Of a DNA stretch of 27,437 nt, positions 21,634 through 27,437 are shown piece after piece. The DNA is from an uncultured Bacillus sp. (GTDB taxonomy: Bacteria; Bacillota; Bacilli; Bacillales; Cytobacillaceae), in NCBI GenBank assembly GCA_937894355.1, contig CALCRD010000326.1:1-27437 (forward strand). The letters are read 5' to 3'. Position 1 is the first letter of the stretch; each line of letters opens with the position of its first letter. The position numbers and the translations under genes were made by a program. A model generated the notes under the pieces. It saw only the letters and a list, made by a program, of their open reading frames with translations, made no database searches and was not told where the DNA came from.

Positions 21634-23562
21634 ATGATTTTATTACAAGTAAATCAATTACATAAATATTATGGTGCTGACCTTATTTTATCCAATATTA
21701 AACTAGAAGTGCAAACCCGAGATAGAATTGCCTTAGTCGGCCGTAATGGGGCAGGCAAATCTACATTACTAAAAATTATTGCCGGAAAAATGTCGTTTGA
21801 TTCTGGGGAAATCATGAAGCCAAAGGAAGTTACCATTGGCTATTTAGCTCAGAATACCGGTCTTGAGTCAGGTCTTTCAATTTGGGAGGAAATGCTAACA
21901 GTATTTGCAACCCTACGCGAACAAGAGCAAAGGCTCCGTGATTTGGAAATGAAAATGGCCGATCCCACTATTATTAATCATACATCATTATATGAAAAAT
22001 TATTAAAAGACTATGACCTCCTGCAGGTACAATTTAAAGATATGGGTGGCTACCAATATGAAGCAGACATCCGCTCTGTCCTTCATGGTTTAAATTTCCA
22101 CACATTTGATTATTCTACAAAAATTTCCAGTTTAAGTGGTGGGCAAAAAACTCGACTTGCTCTCGGTAAACTATTATTAACTAAACCTGATATCCTTATT
22201 TTGGATGAACCTACCAACCATTTAGATATCGATACTTTATCTTGGCTGGAACAGTATTTACAAAACTATGAAGGAGCTATCTTAATTGTATCCCATGACC
22301 GTTACTTTTTAGATAAAGTAGTGAATCAGGTATATGAGATTTCCCGACAACAAATTTTAAAATATGTCGGTAATTACAGCTCCTATTTAGCCTATAAAGC
22401 GGAAAATTATGAACGCGAAATGAAAATGTATGAAAAGCAGCAGGATGAAATTTCTAAATTGCAGGATTTTGTGCAGCGAAATCTAGCACGTGCCTCTACC
22501 ACAAAAAGGGCCCAAAGTCGCAGGAAACAATTAGAAAAAATGGATGTCATGAACCGCCCACTTGGCGATGAAAAATCAGCTACCTTTTCCTTTAATATCG
22601 AAAAACAAAGCGGGAATGAGGTTCTAAACATCCAATCTGTGAGTGTAGGTTATCATGATGAAAAGGTGTCAGAGAATATTTCAGCTCGGATTACCCGTGG
22701 AGAAAGTTTTGCCCTGGTAGGACCAAATGGAATTGGCAAATCTACCTTGTTAAAAACAATCGTCAATAAGCTTCCGCTAATTGAAGGCGAAATAAAATCA
22801 GGTTCCAATGTTACGATCGGCTACTATGATCAGGAGCAAGCAGAATTATCATCAAATAAGCGCGTTTTAAACGAGCTTTGGGATGAATATCCGTTAAGCA
22901 GTGAAAAAGAAATTCGCACTGTTTTAGGTAATTTTCTGTTTTCCGGGGATGATGTTTTAAAAATTGTTTCTACACTGAGCGGTGGCGAAAAGGCTCGCCT
23001 AGCTTTGGCCAAGCTCATGATGGAGAAAGCTAACTTCTTAATTCTCGATGAGCCTACTAACCATCTCGACTTAGATAGTAAAGAAGTTTTGGAAAATGCG
23101 CTAATCGATTATCCAGGAACACTTTTGTTTGTTTCCCATGACCGTTATTTTATTAACCGCATAGCTTCTAAGGTTTTTGAATTAGGGAAGACTGGTGCCA
23201 CTGAATATTTGGGCGACTACGATTATTATGTTGAAAAAAAACTTGAGCAAGCTGAACTTGAAGCACTTAAACAACAAACTTCCAGTAAGGCAACGAAAGA
23301 TTCCCTTCCGCCTGCAAAAAGTAATTATCAACAAGACAAAGAGGCAAAAAAACTTGAGCGACAACGCAAACGTCGTTTAGAAGAAATTGAGGAACGGGTC
23401 GAAATATTAGAAGCAACCATAAGCGAAAATGAAAGTCTATTATGCGACCCTGAGGTCTATCAAGATCATCAAAAGGTACTAGAGCTTAATAAACAAAGCG
23501 AAGCAGCCCAGGTAGAGCTAGAAGAGCTTATGGAAGAATGGGCAGAACTAGCTGAAGATTAA
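21634..23562 (+). CDS. ydiF: ABC-F family ATPase (YdiF)
   Basis: A 642-residue soluble protein with two ABC domains and no membrane part. Domain 1 has Walker A GRNGAGKST, signature LSGGQKTRLALG and Walker B ILILDEPTNHLD. Between the domains lies the charged P-site tRNA-interaction linker (residues about 255-310, ARASTTKRAQSRRKQLEKM). Domain 2 has GPNGIGKST, LSGGEKARLALA and FLILDEPTNHLD. The C-terminal 85 residues form a coiled coil rich in Glu/Lys/Arg. ABC-F proteins bind the ribosomal E-site and aid translation or resist stalling. Length and place match B. subtilis YdiF. GAGGTG precedes the ATG. Its 3' end faces tsaD. Confidence 0.95.
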   Translation: MILLQVNQLHKYYGADLILSNIKLEVQTRDRIALVGRNGAGKSTLLKIIAGKMSFDSGEIMKPKEVTIGYLAQNTGLESGLSIWEEMLTVFATLREQEQRLRDLEMKMADPTIINHTSLYEKLLKDYDLLQVQFKDMGGYQYEADIRSVLHGLNFHTFDYSTKISSLSGGQKTRLALGKLLLTKPDILILDEPTNHLDIDTLSWLEQYLQNYEGAILIVSHDRYFLDKVVNQVYEISRQQILKYVGNYSSYLAYKAENYEREMKMYEKQQDEISKLQDFVQRNLARASTTKRAQSRRKQLEKMDVMNRPLGDEKSATFSFNIEKQSGNEVLNIQSVSVGYHDEKVSENISARITRGESFALVGPNGIGKSTLLKTIVNKLPLIEGEIKSGSNVTIGYYDQEQAELSSNKRVLNELWDEYPLSSEKEIRTVLGNFLFSGDDVLKIVSTLSGGEKARLALAKLMMEKANFLILDEPTNHLDLDSKEVLENALIDYPGTLLFVSHDRYFINRIASKVFELGKTGATEYLGDYDYYVEKKLEQAELEALKQQTSSKATKDSLPPAKSNYQQDKEAKKLERQRKRRLEEIEERVEILEATISENESLLCDPEVYQDHQKVLELNKQSEAAQVELEELMEEWAELAED

Positions 23563-23679
23563 CTGCAATACCCTATACTGCTCCAGCGCCAAGACTAGTA
23601 GTTAGGTGCATTAGGCAAATTTTCTCACCCAATAAAAGTTATCCACTTTGTGGATAATTATTACCCTTAACAAGTAGAC

Positions 23680-23718
23680 AAAAGCATTACTTCTAAAAAT
23701 AGGAGTAATGCTTTTTTT
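23680..23718 (+). terminator. Rho-independent terminator of ydiF
   Basis: AAAAGCATTACT (23680-23691) pairs perfectly with AGTAATGCTTTT (23704-23715), ending in a T-run. Confidence 0.85.
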
Positions 23719-23940
23719 ATCCAAATACTTACAGCTTAAAAAGGCCCGGATTCATGCTAAAACAGCATGGTTTCCCTTCTATTTATCGCTATAATTTCCC
23801 GAAAAACTTATCAATAGTTTATTAACATTTTTATTAACAATTCAAATGCCCTTTTTCCAACATCCACAGGACTTTTCCACATTATCCACAATTTCGTCCG
23901 ATTTTATCCACACTATCCACAGAAATACAAAGTTATCCAC

Positions 23941-23969
23941 AAAAAAACTCTCCGGTTTAATGGAGAGTT
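23941..23969 (-). terminator. Rho-independent terminator of the tsaE-tsaD operon
   Basis: AACTCTCC (23946-23953) pairs with GGAGAGTT (23962-23969). On the minus strand the stem is followed by a run of seven T. It overlaps the last DnaA box of the main group by one base. Confidence 0.8.
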
Positions 23970-24014
23970 TTCCTTTTGTTACTATAAATTGTGGATAGCC
24001 ACCTTTTTCATCCT

Positions 24015-25049
24015 TTAATCGCCTAAACCATTGTTGATAGCGATGTCTAATCCTGGGTTTGCATTTAGCGAAAGATCAGATCGCTTACCTTTTTCAAACA
24101 TTACACTACCTATCGCACCAATCATGGCAGCATTATCTGTACAAAGTGATAGTGGCGGGATTACTAATTCAATATCCGGCAGTTCTTTAAAAGCCTCTGT
24201 TAATGCTGACCTCAAGCCCTTATTTGCTGCTACTCCACCAGCGAGAACAACCTGTTTAACTTGAAACTCCTTGGTAGCTTTCACTGCTTTCGTTACCAAT
24301 ACTTCCACAACACTTTGTTGAAAACTAGCTGCTAAGTCCTCCGGTTTAATAGTTTCACCACGTTGCTCCGCATTATGCACCGTATTGATTACAGCAGATT
24401 TCAAGCCACTAAAGCTAAAATCATAGGAGCCCTCTTCTAACCATGCTCTTGGTAACTTGATTGTTGGAGTTCCTTCATGAGCTAAACGGTCAATATGCGG
24501 TCCACCCGGATAAGGTAGATTGAATGTCCGGGCCACCTTATCATAAGCTTCACCAGCAGCGTCATCTCTTGTTTCGCCAATTACTTCAAACTCGCCATGG
24601 GCTTTCATATAGACAAGTTCAGTATGCCCACCAGAAACAACTAAAGCTAAGAGTGGAAATTTCATTTCAGTCACTAACCGATTAGCATAAATATGCCCTG
24701 CAATGTGATGGACCCCCACTAGCGGGATGTCATGAGCAAAAGCAATTGCCTTAGCAGTGTTTACACCAATTAACAAGGCACCGACTAAACCTGGTCCTTC
24801 TGTTACAGCAATCGCATCTAAATCTTTAAGGTCTATACCTGCTTGTTGTACTGCTTCCTCTAATACAATCGTAATTTGCTCAACATGATGCCTAGAAGCG
24901 ATTTCAGGCACCACACCACCGAATCTTTTGTGACTTTCAATTTGCGAGGCTACCACATTAGCAACGATTTCTCGACCATTTTTAATAATTGCCACGGCCG
25001 TTTCATCACAGCTTGTTTCAATCCCCATGATTAATAAATCTTTTTTCAT
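24015..25049 (-). CDS. tsaD: tRNA t6A37 threonylcarbamoyltransferase TsaD
   Basis: A 344-residue catalytic subunit that moves threonylcarbamoyl to A37 of tRNAs reading ANN codons, working with TsaB and TsaE. Key parts are MGIETSCDETAVAI at the start, the metal-binding HxxxH in GVHHIAGHIYANRL, the VVSGGHTEL nucleotide loop, GEAYDKVARTF and the end LCTDNAAMIGAIG. The ATG at 25049 overlaps the rimI stop as ATGA; a GTG at 25061 is possible but less likely. It is the last gene of a four-gene operon. Confidence 0.96.
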   Translation of the reverse strand: MKKDLLIMGIETSCDETAVAIIKNGREIVANVVASQIESHKRFGGVVPEIASRHHVEQITIVLEEAVQQAGIDLKDLDAIAVTEGPGLVGALLIGVNTAKAIAFAHDIPLVGVHHIAGHIYANRLVTEMKFPLLALVVSGGHTELVYMKAHGEFEVIGETRDDAAGEAYDKVARTFNLPYPGGPHIDRLAHEGTPTIKLPRAWLEEGSYDFSFSGLKSAVINTVHNAEQRGETIKPEDLAASFQQSVVEVLVTKAVKATKEFQVKQVVLAGGVAANKGLRSALTEAFKELPDIELVIPPLSLCTDNAAMIGAIGSVMFEKGKRSDLSLNANPGLDIAINNGLGD

Positions 25050-25495
25050 AAATTCACCCACATAACTAAAGCATCTTCCTGATTATCAGGGTAATATCCT
25101 CTCCGAATCGCCCCATCCCGGAATCCCAGCTTGCGATAAAGCGACTGTGCCACATGATTGCTCGTTCTAACTTCCAACGTCATCTTTATGACACCCATTT
25201 CTTTCGTTACTTCGATTACCTTTTTAAACAATGCTTCCCCTAGTTTTCTCCCTCGATGTTGAGGTAGAATAGCAACATTTGTAATATGTGCCTCGTCAAC
25301 AATCACCCAAACTCCACAATAGCCGATCACCTGATTTTCTTCTTCAATAACGATGTAAACAGCAAAGCGATTATTCGAAACCTCGGTAATGAAGGCGTCA
25401 CGACTCCAGGGTAGAGAAAAAGACTCCTGCTCTACCTTCAACACATCATCAATATCTGATAGAAGCATATTTCGAAAAATTATTGATTCATTCAT
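25046..25495 (-). CDS. rimI: Ribosomal protein-type N-acetyltransferase RimI
   Basis: A 149-residue GNAT enzyme that acetylates protein N-termini (uS18 in E. coli). The acetyl-CoA loop is visible as ILPQHRGRKLGEALF (Q/RxxGxG/A-like, with K in the middle), followed by EVRTSNHVAQSLYRKLGF and the tail RRGYYPDNQEDALVMWVNL. GAGGG lies six bases before the ATG. It starts 15 bases after tsaB and its stop overlaps the tsaD start, an arrangement usual in Firmicutes. Confidence 0.94.
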   Translation of the reverse strand: MNESIIFRNMLLSDIDDVLKVEQESFSLPWSRDAFITEVSNNRFAVYIVIEEENQVIGYCGVWVIVDEAHITNVAILPQHRGRKLGEALFKKVIEVTKEMGVIKMTLEVRTSNHVAQSLYRKLGFRDGAIRRGYYPDNQEDALVMWVNL

Positions 25496-25510
25496 ATCGT
25501 TCCCTCTATC

Positions 25511-26212
25511 CTATTGCTTTTGCTTATTTGCTTCTAACCATTTCGCCTCTGCCTCTGCAAGTCTAATGTAATTCGGTACGAAGGAATGGACATCCTCTCC
25601 AGGTAAATACTTTCCAAGCAACGCCAGTTCCGAAGGTCGAGGATTATGTTCCGTCATTTCGGCAAACACAGCTTGAGGTCCAAGAATATCCTCAAAAACA
25701 GGCTGATGTATTGGTAGATCATTACCCAAAAATAAAATGGTTTCAGAGCGTTGTTTCAATTGGCTTGCCCAATCTTTTGACTGAATAAGTTGGTCTGCTT
25801 CGATTATCTCAAGCTTACCCTTTGAATAATGAAACAATCCTGTATAGATTTGTCCTCGTCTTGCATCAAATAATGGCGAAACGCTTCCTTGAAAATAGCG
25901 GCCAGTTGCAGCAGCCATAATTTCTAAACTCGATACGCCAACTAACGGTATACCCAAAGTCCAAGCTAATGTTTTTGCAATAGAAACCCCAATTCGAACA
26001 CCCGTATATGATCCTGGTCCTTTTGCTACAACAATTTTGGTTAGCTCTGAAGGTTTTGTCTCACTTTCCTTCATAACCTGCTCGATTGCCGGCATGACTC
26101 GTACAGAATGATTTTTCTTTAAATTAGTTATGTATTCGCAAATTACCTTTTCACCGTCAATGAGGGCAATTCCCAAAACATAATTCGAAGTATCAATTGC
26201 TAATACTTTCAT
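25511..26212 (-). CDS. tsaB: tRNA t6A synthesis protein TsaB
   Basis: A 233-residue ASKHA-fold protein that dimerises with TsaD and stabilises it. It starts MKVLAIDTSNYVLGIALID, has KGPGSYTGVRIGVSIAKTLA near residue 65 and SLEIMAAA near 100. Unlike TsaD it lacks the metal-binding histidines, as expected for TsaB. Its ATG overlaps the tsaE stop (ATGA). Confidence 0.95.
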   Translation of the reverse strand: MKVLAIDTSNYVLGIALIDGEKVICEYITNLKKNHSVRVMPAIEQVMKESETKPSELTKIVVAKGPGSYTGVRIGVSIAKTLAWTLGIPLVGVSSLEIMAAATGRYFQGSVSPLFDARRGQIYTGLFHYSKGKLEIIEADQLIQSKDWASQLKQRSETILFLGNDLPIHQPVFEDILGPQAVFAEMTEHNPRPSELALLGKYLPGEDVHSFVPNYIRLAEAEAKWLEANKQKQ

Positions 26213-26667
26213 CTCAATAACTCCTTACATAATCCCTCATAACGAGGTCCCTTTGATTCTAATACTAACTCACGTGATTGTTCATCTCTGTGATATAAAT
26301 TAATGGTTAATAAACTGGCAGGCAACTGTTCTCTAATAAGATGGGCCCATTCGACAACTGTTACACCATTTCCTTCAAAATACTCGTCAAAACCAAGGTC
26401 TTCAAACGAATCTTCAACCCGATAAACATCCATATGATACAGGGGCATCCTCGTTCCTTGGTATTCTTTAATAATTGTAAATGTTGGGCTATTAACAGTT
26501 CGCTTTATTCCTAATCCTTCCGCTAGCCCTTTAGTAAAGGTAGTCTTTCCGGCGCCTAAATCCCCCTCAAGTGCAATAACATCTCCAGGTTGTAACATTT
26601 CGGCAAGTCTTTTTGCAAAATCTAATGTCTGCTGTGGTTCATTTGAAATGAATTTATATTCACTCAT
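26209..26667 (-). CDS. tsaE: tRNA t6A synthesis ATPase TsaE
   Basis: A 152-residue P-loop ATPase that resets the TsaBD complex. The ATG at 26667 (MSEYKFISNEPQQTLDF) fits the family length and has AAAGGTG nine bases upstream; a TTG at 26712 gives a longer product without that support. Walker A is EGDLGAGKTTFTKGLAEGLG, followed by the conserved NSPTFTIIKEY, PLYHMDVYRVE and VTVVEWAHLI. It is the first gene of tsaE-tsaB-rimI-tsaD. TATAAT on the minus strand at 26718-26723 is a likely -10. Confidence 0.96.
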   Translation of the reverse strand: MSEYKFISNEPQQTLDFAKRLAEMLQPGDVIALEGDLGAGKTTFTKGLAEGLGIKRTVNSPTFTIIKEYQGTRMPLYHMDVYRVEDSFEDLGFDEYFEGNGVTVVEWAHLIREQLPASLLTINLYHRDEQSRELVLESKGPRYEGLCKELLR

Positions 26668-26793
26668 ACCCTTTATCACCTTTATTGTATATTCTTTATC
26701 CTCTTGCAACAATCTCTATTATATATTGTGGTATATGGCTTGAAATTTGCCTGACAAGATTTTTGGACTAATAAAAACTTGGCAATTTTAGTT

Positions 26794-26829
26794 TTAAAAA
26801 ATCCTTAGGAATTGGTCTCCTCCTAAGGA
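26794..26829 (-). terminator. Terminator downstream of the 5S-tRNA unit
   Basis: TCCTTAGGA (26802-26810) pairs with TCCTAAGGA (26821-26829). On the minus strand it is followed by a T-run (26796-26801). It is probably a second stop for the tRNA transcript. Confidence 0.6.
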
Positions 26830-26954
26830 AAAACATTATATCTGTAGTTTACATGATTTATTTCATATGAGCAAAACAACTTCTGAAATAGCATCAAAAA
26901 CGGGATAAATTGATACACCCTTCAGTTTGTTATCCCAACCTGCGATAAAAAAGG

Positions 26955-26981
26955 CAAAAAAAAAGACGAAATTAAATTTCG
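26955..26981 (-). terminator. Terminator after tRNA-fMet
   Basis: CGAAATT (26967-26973) and AATTTCG (26975-26981) form a stem. On the minus strand it is followed by about nine T, 16 bases after the tRNA. Confidence 0.65.
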
Positions 26982-26996
26982 CTTTTTTCAAAAGTA

Positions 26997-27070
<74 letters not shown>

Positions 27071-27098
27071 ACGATAAAATTATAAATATTTTTTAAAC

Positions 27099-27216
<118 letters not shown>

Positions 27217-27240
27217 TATTTAATTGACAAGACATTATTT

Positions 27241-27269
27241 ATTATAATGACTTTTTCAATTTTTTGCAA
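27241..27269 (-). promoter_or_regulatory. Sigma-A promoter directly before the 5S gene
   Basis: On the minus strand TTGCAA (27264-27269) and TATAAT (27241-27246) are exactly 17 bases apart. The mature 5S start lies about 25 bases after the -10, so transcription would begin just before 5S. Confidence 0.65.
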
Positions 27270-27348
27270 GGAAAAAGTTTATTTTATTCCCTCAAAACTA
27301 GATAATGCAGAAGAAGAAATTTATAAAACAAGTTACACCGTTTTTTTG

Positions 27349-27437
27349 TCTAGCTACGGCTCCTAACTTCTCGGCCGTTTCGATCCATCCCTACAAATCC
27401 AAAACCAGGATTTGCAGGGATGAGCTCAAACACGTCT
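27349..27437. repeat. Dispersed repeat with strong hairpin upstream of 5S
   Basis: Starts TTGTCTAGCTACGGCTCCTA, related to the beginning of the repeat at 16893. It contains CATCCCTACAAATCC (27386-27400) pairing with GGATTTGCAGGGATG (27408-27422), with one mismatch and a seven-base loop. I recognise this type from intergenic regions of Bacillus relatives. It is cut by the window end. Confidence 0.6.

Larger units (their letters stand above)
23639..23998. other. Cluster of DnaA boxes
   Basis: The convergent gap between ydiF and tsaD holds perfect TTATCCACA boxes at 23882-23890, 23904-23912 and 23933-23941 (plus) and 23649-23657 (minus). One-mismatch boxes lie at 23639-23647, 23873-23881, 23913-23921 and 23990-23998, and a weaker one at 23860-23868. 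Five boxes fall within about 70 bases. No origin features (dnaA/dnaN genes, AT-rich unwinding block) are present. I recall that a DnaA-binding cluster near gcp (tsaD) has been described in B. subtilis and proposed to titrate DnaA. Confidence 0.8.

Noticed and set aside
23639..23998. Replication origin
   Set aside because: DnaA boxes are present, but there is no dnaA/dnaN, no clear unwinding region, and both flanking genes are ordinary ydi genes; a titration cluster is the better reading.
27217..27437. 3' end of 23S rRNA
   Set aside because: None of the conserved 23S terminal sequence is visible; the stretch is spacer-like with a promoter and a dispersed repeat.

Overview
The window looks like a chromosomal segment from a low-GC Gram-positive bacterium of the Bacillaceae (Bacillus/Neobacillus type). 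The evidence is AT-rich sequence with strong AGGAGG-type ribosome binding sites, frequent TTG and GTG starts, a perfect CIRCE element before groES-groEL, and a gene block whose content and order match the ydi region of Bacillus subtilis. That block runs tsaE (ydiB), tsaB (ydiC), rimI (ydiD), tsaD (ydiE/gcp), ydiF, moaC, rex, ydiK, ydiL, groES, groEL. The tatAy-tatCy pair that B. subtilis carries between rex and ydiK is absent. Species assignment is not possible from this sequence alone.

Layout. (a) 1-9,040 is accessory DNA. It holds small conserved hypothetical genes (a possible CcbP-type calcium-binding protein, a DUF6904-type protein, a YopX-type phage protein), and a decayed secreted toxin-like gene followed by a small two-helix membrane protein. 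It also holds a two-gene operon for secreted proteins (one low-complexity, one with a GH25-like C-terminal domain), a three-gene operon of small membrane proteins, and a frameshifted CPCC zinc-ribbon gene. (b) 9,042-13,565 carries a large hybrid sensor kinase, a divergently transcribed REC-SARP response regulator, and an orphan SinI-like mini-protein. (c) 13,840-16,880 is a decaying mobile-element zone with broken genes, a zinc-ribbon protein, a lipoprotein and the C-terminal remnant of a tyrosine recombinase. (d) 17,017-26,667 is the conserved ydi/groE core. (e) 26,794-27,437 holds initiator tRNA-Met and 5S rRNA on the minus strand, with a good sigma-A promoter directly before the 5S gene.

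How it fits together. Three degenerate copies of the same junction (recombinase 3' end plus a shared downstream sequence) lie at 8,925, 13,901 and 16,800. The middle copy also carries a short copy of the groEL 3' end. The simplest reading is repeated integration and decay of mobile elements at the 3' end of groEL, which left the kinase/regulator segment and the lipoprotein segment as stacked islands. The core genes work in protein folding (GroES/GroEL under HrcA control), redox-dependent repression (Rex), molybdenum cofactor synthesis (MoaC), ribosome-associated ATPase function (YdiF) and tRNA t6A modification (TsaB, TsaD, TsaE). The convergent gap between ydiF and tsaD contains a dense cluster of DnaA boxes.

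Most frameshifts are confined to the accessory zones. The long core genes and the 1,030-residue kinase are intact, so the breaks look like real decay and not general sequencing error. I see no CRISPR array and no intact transposase.
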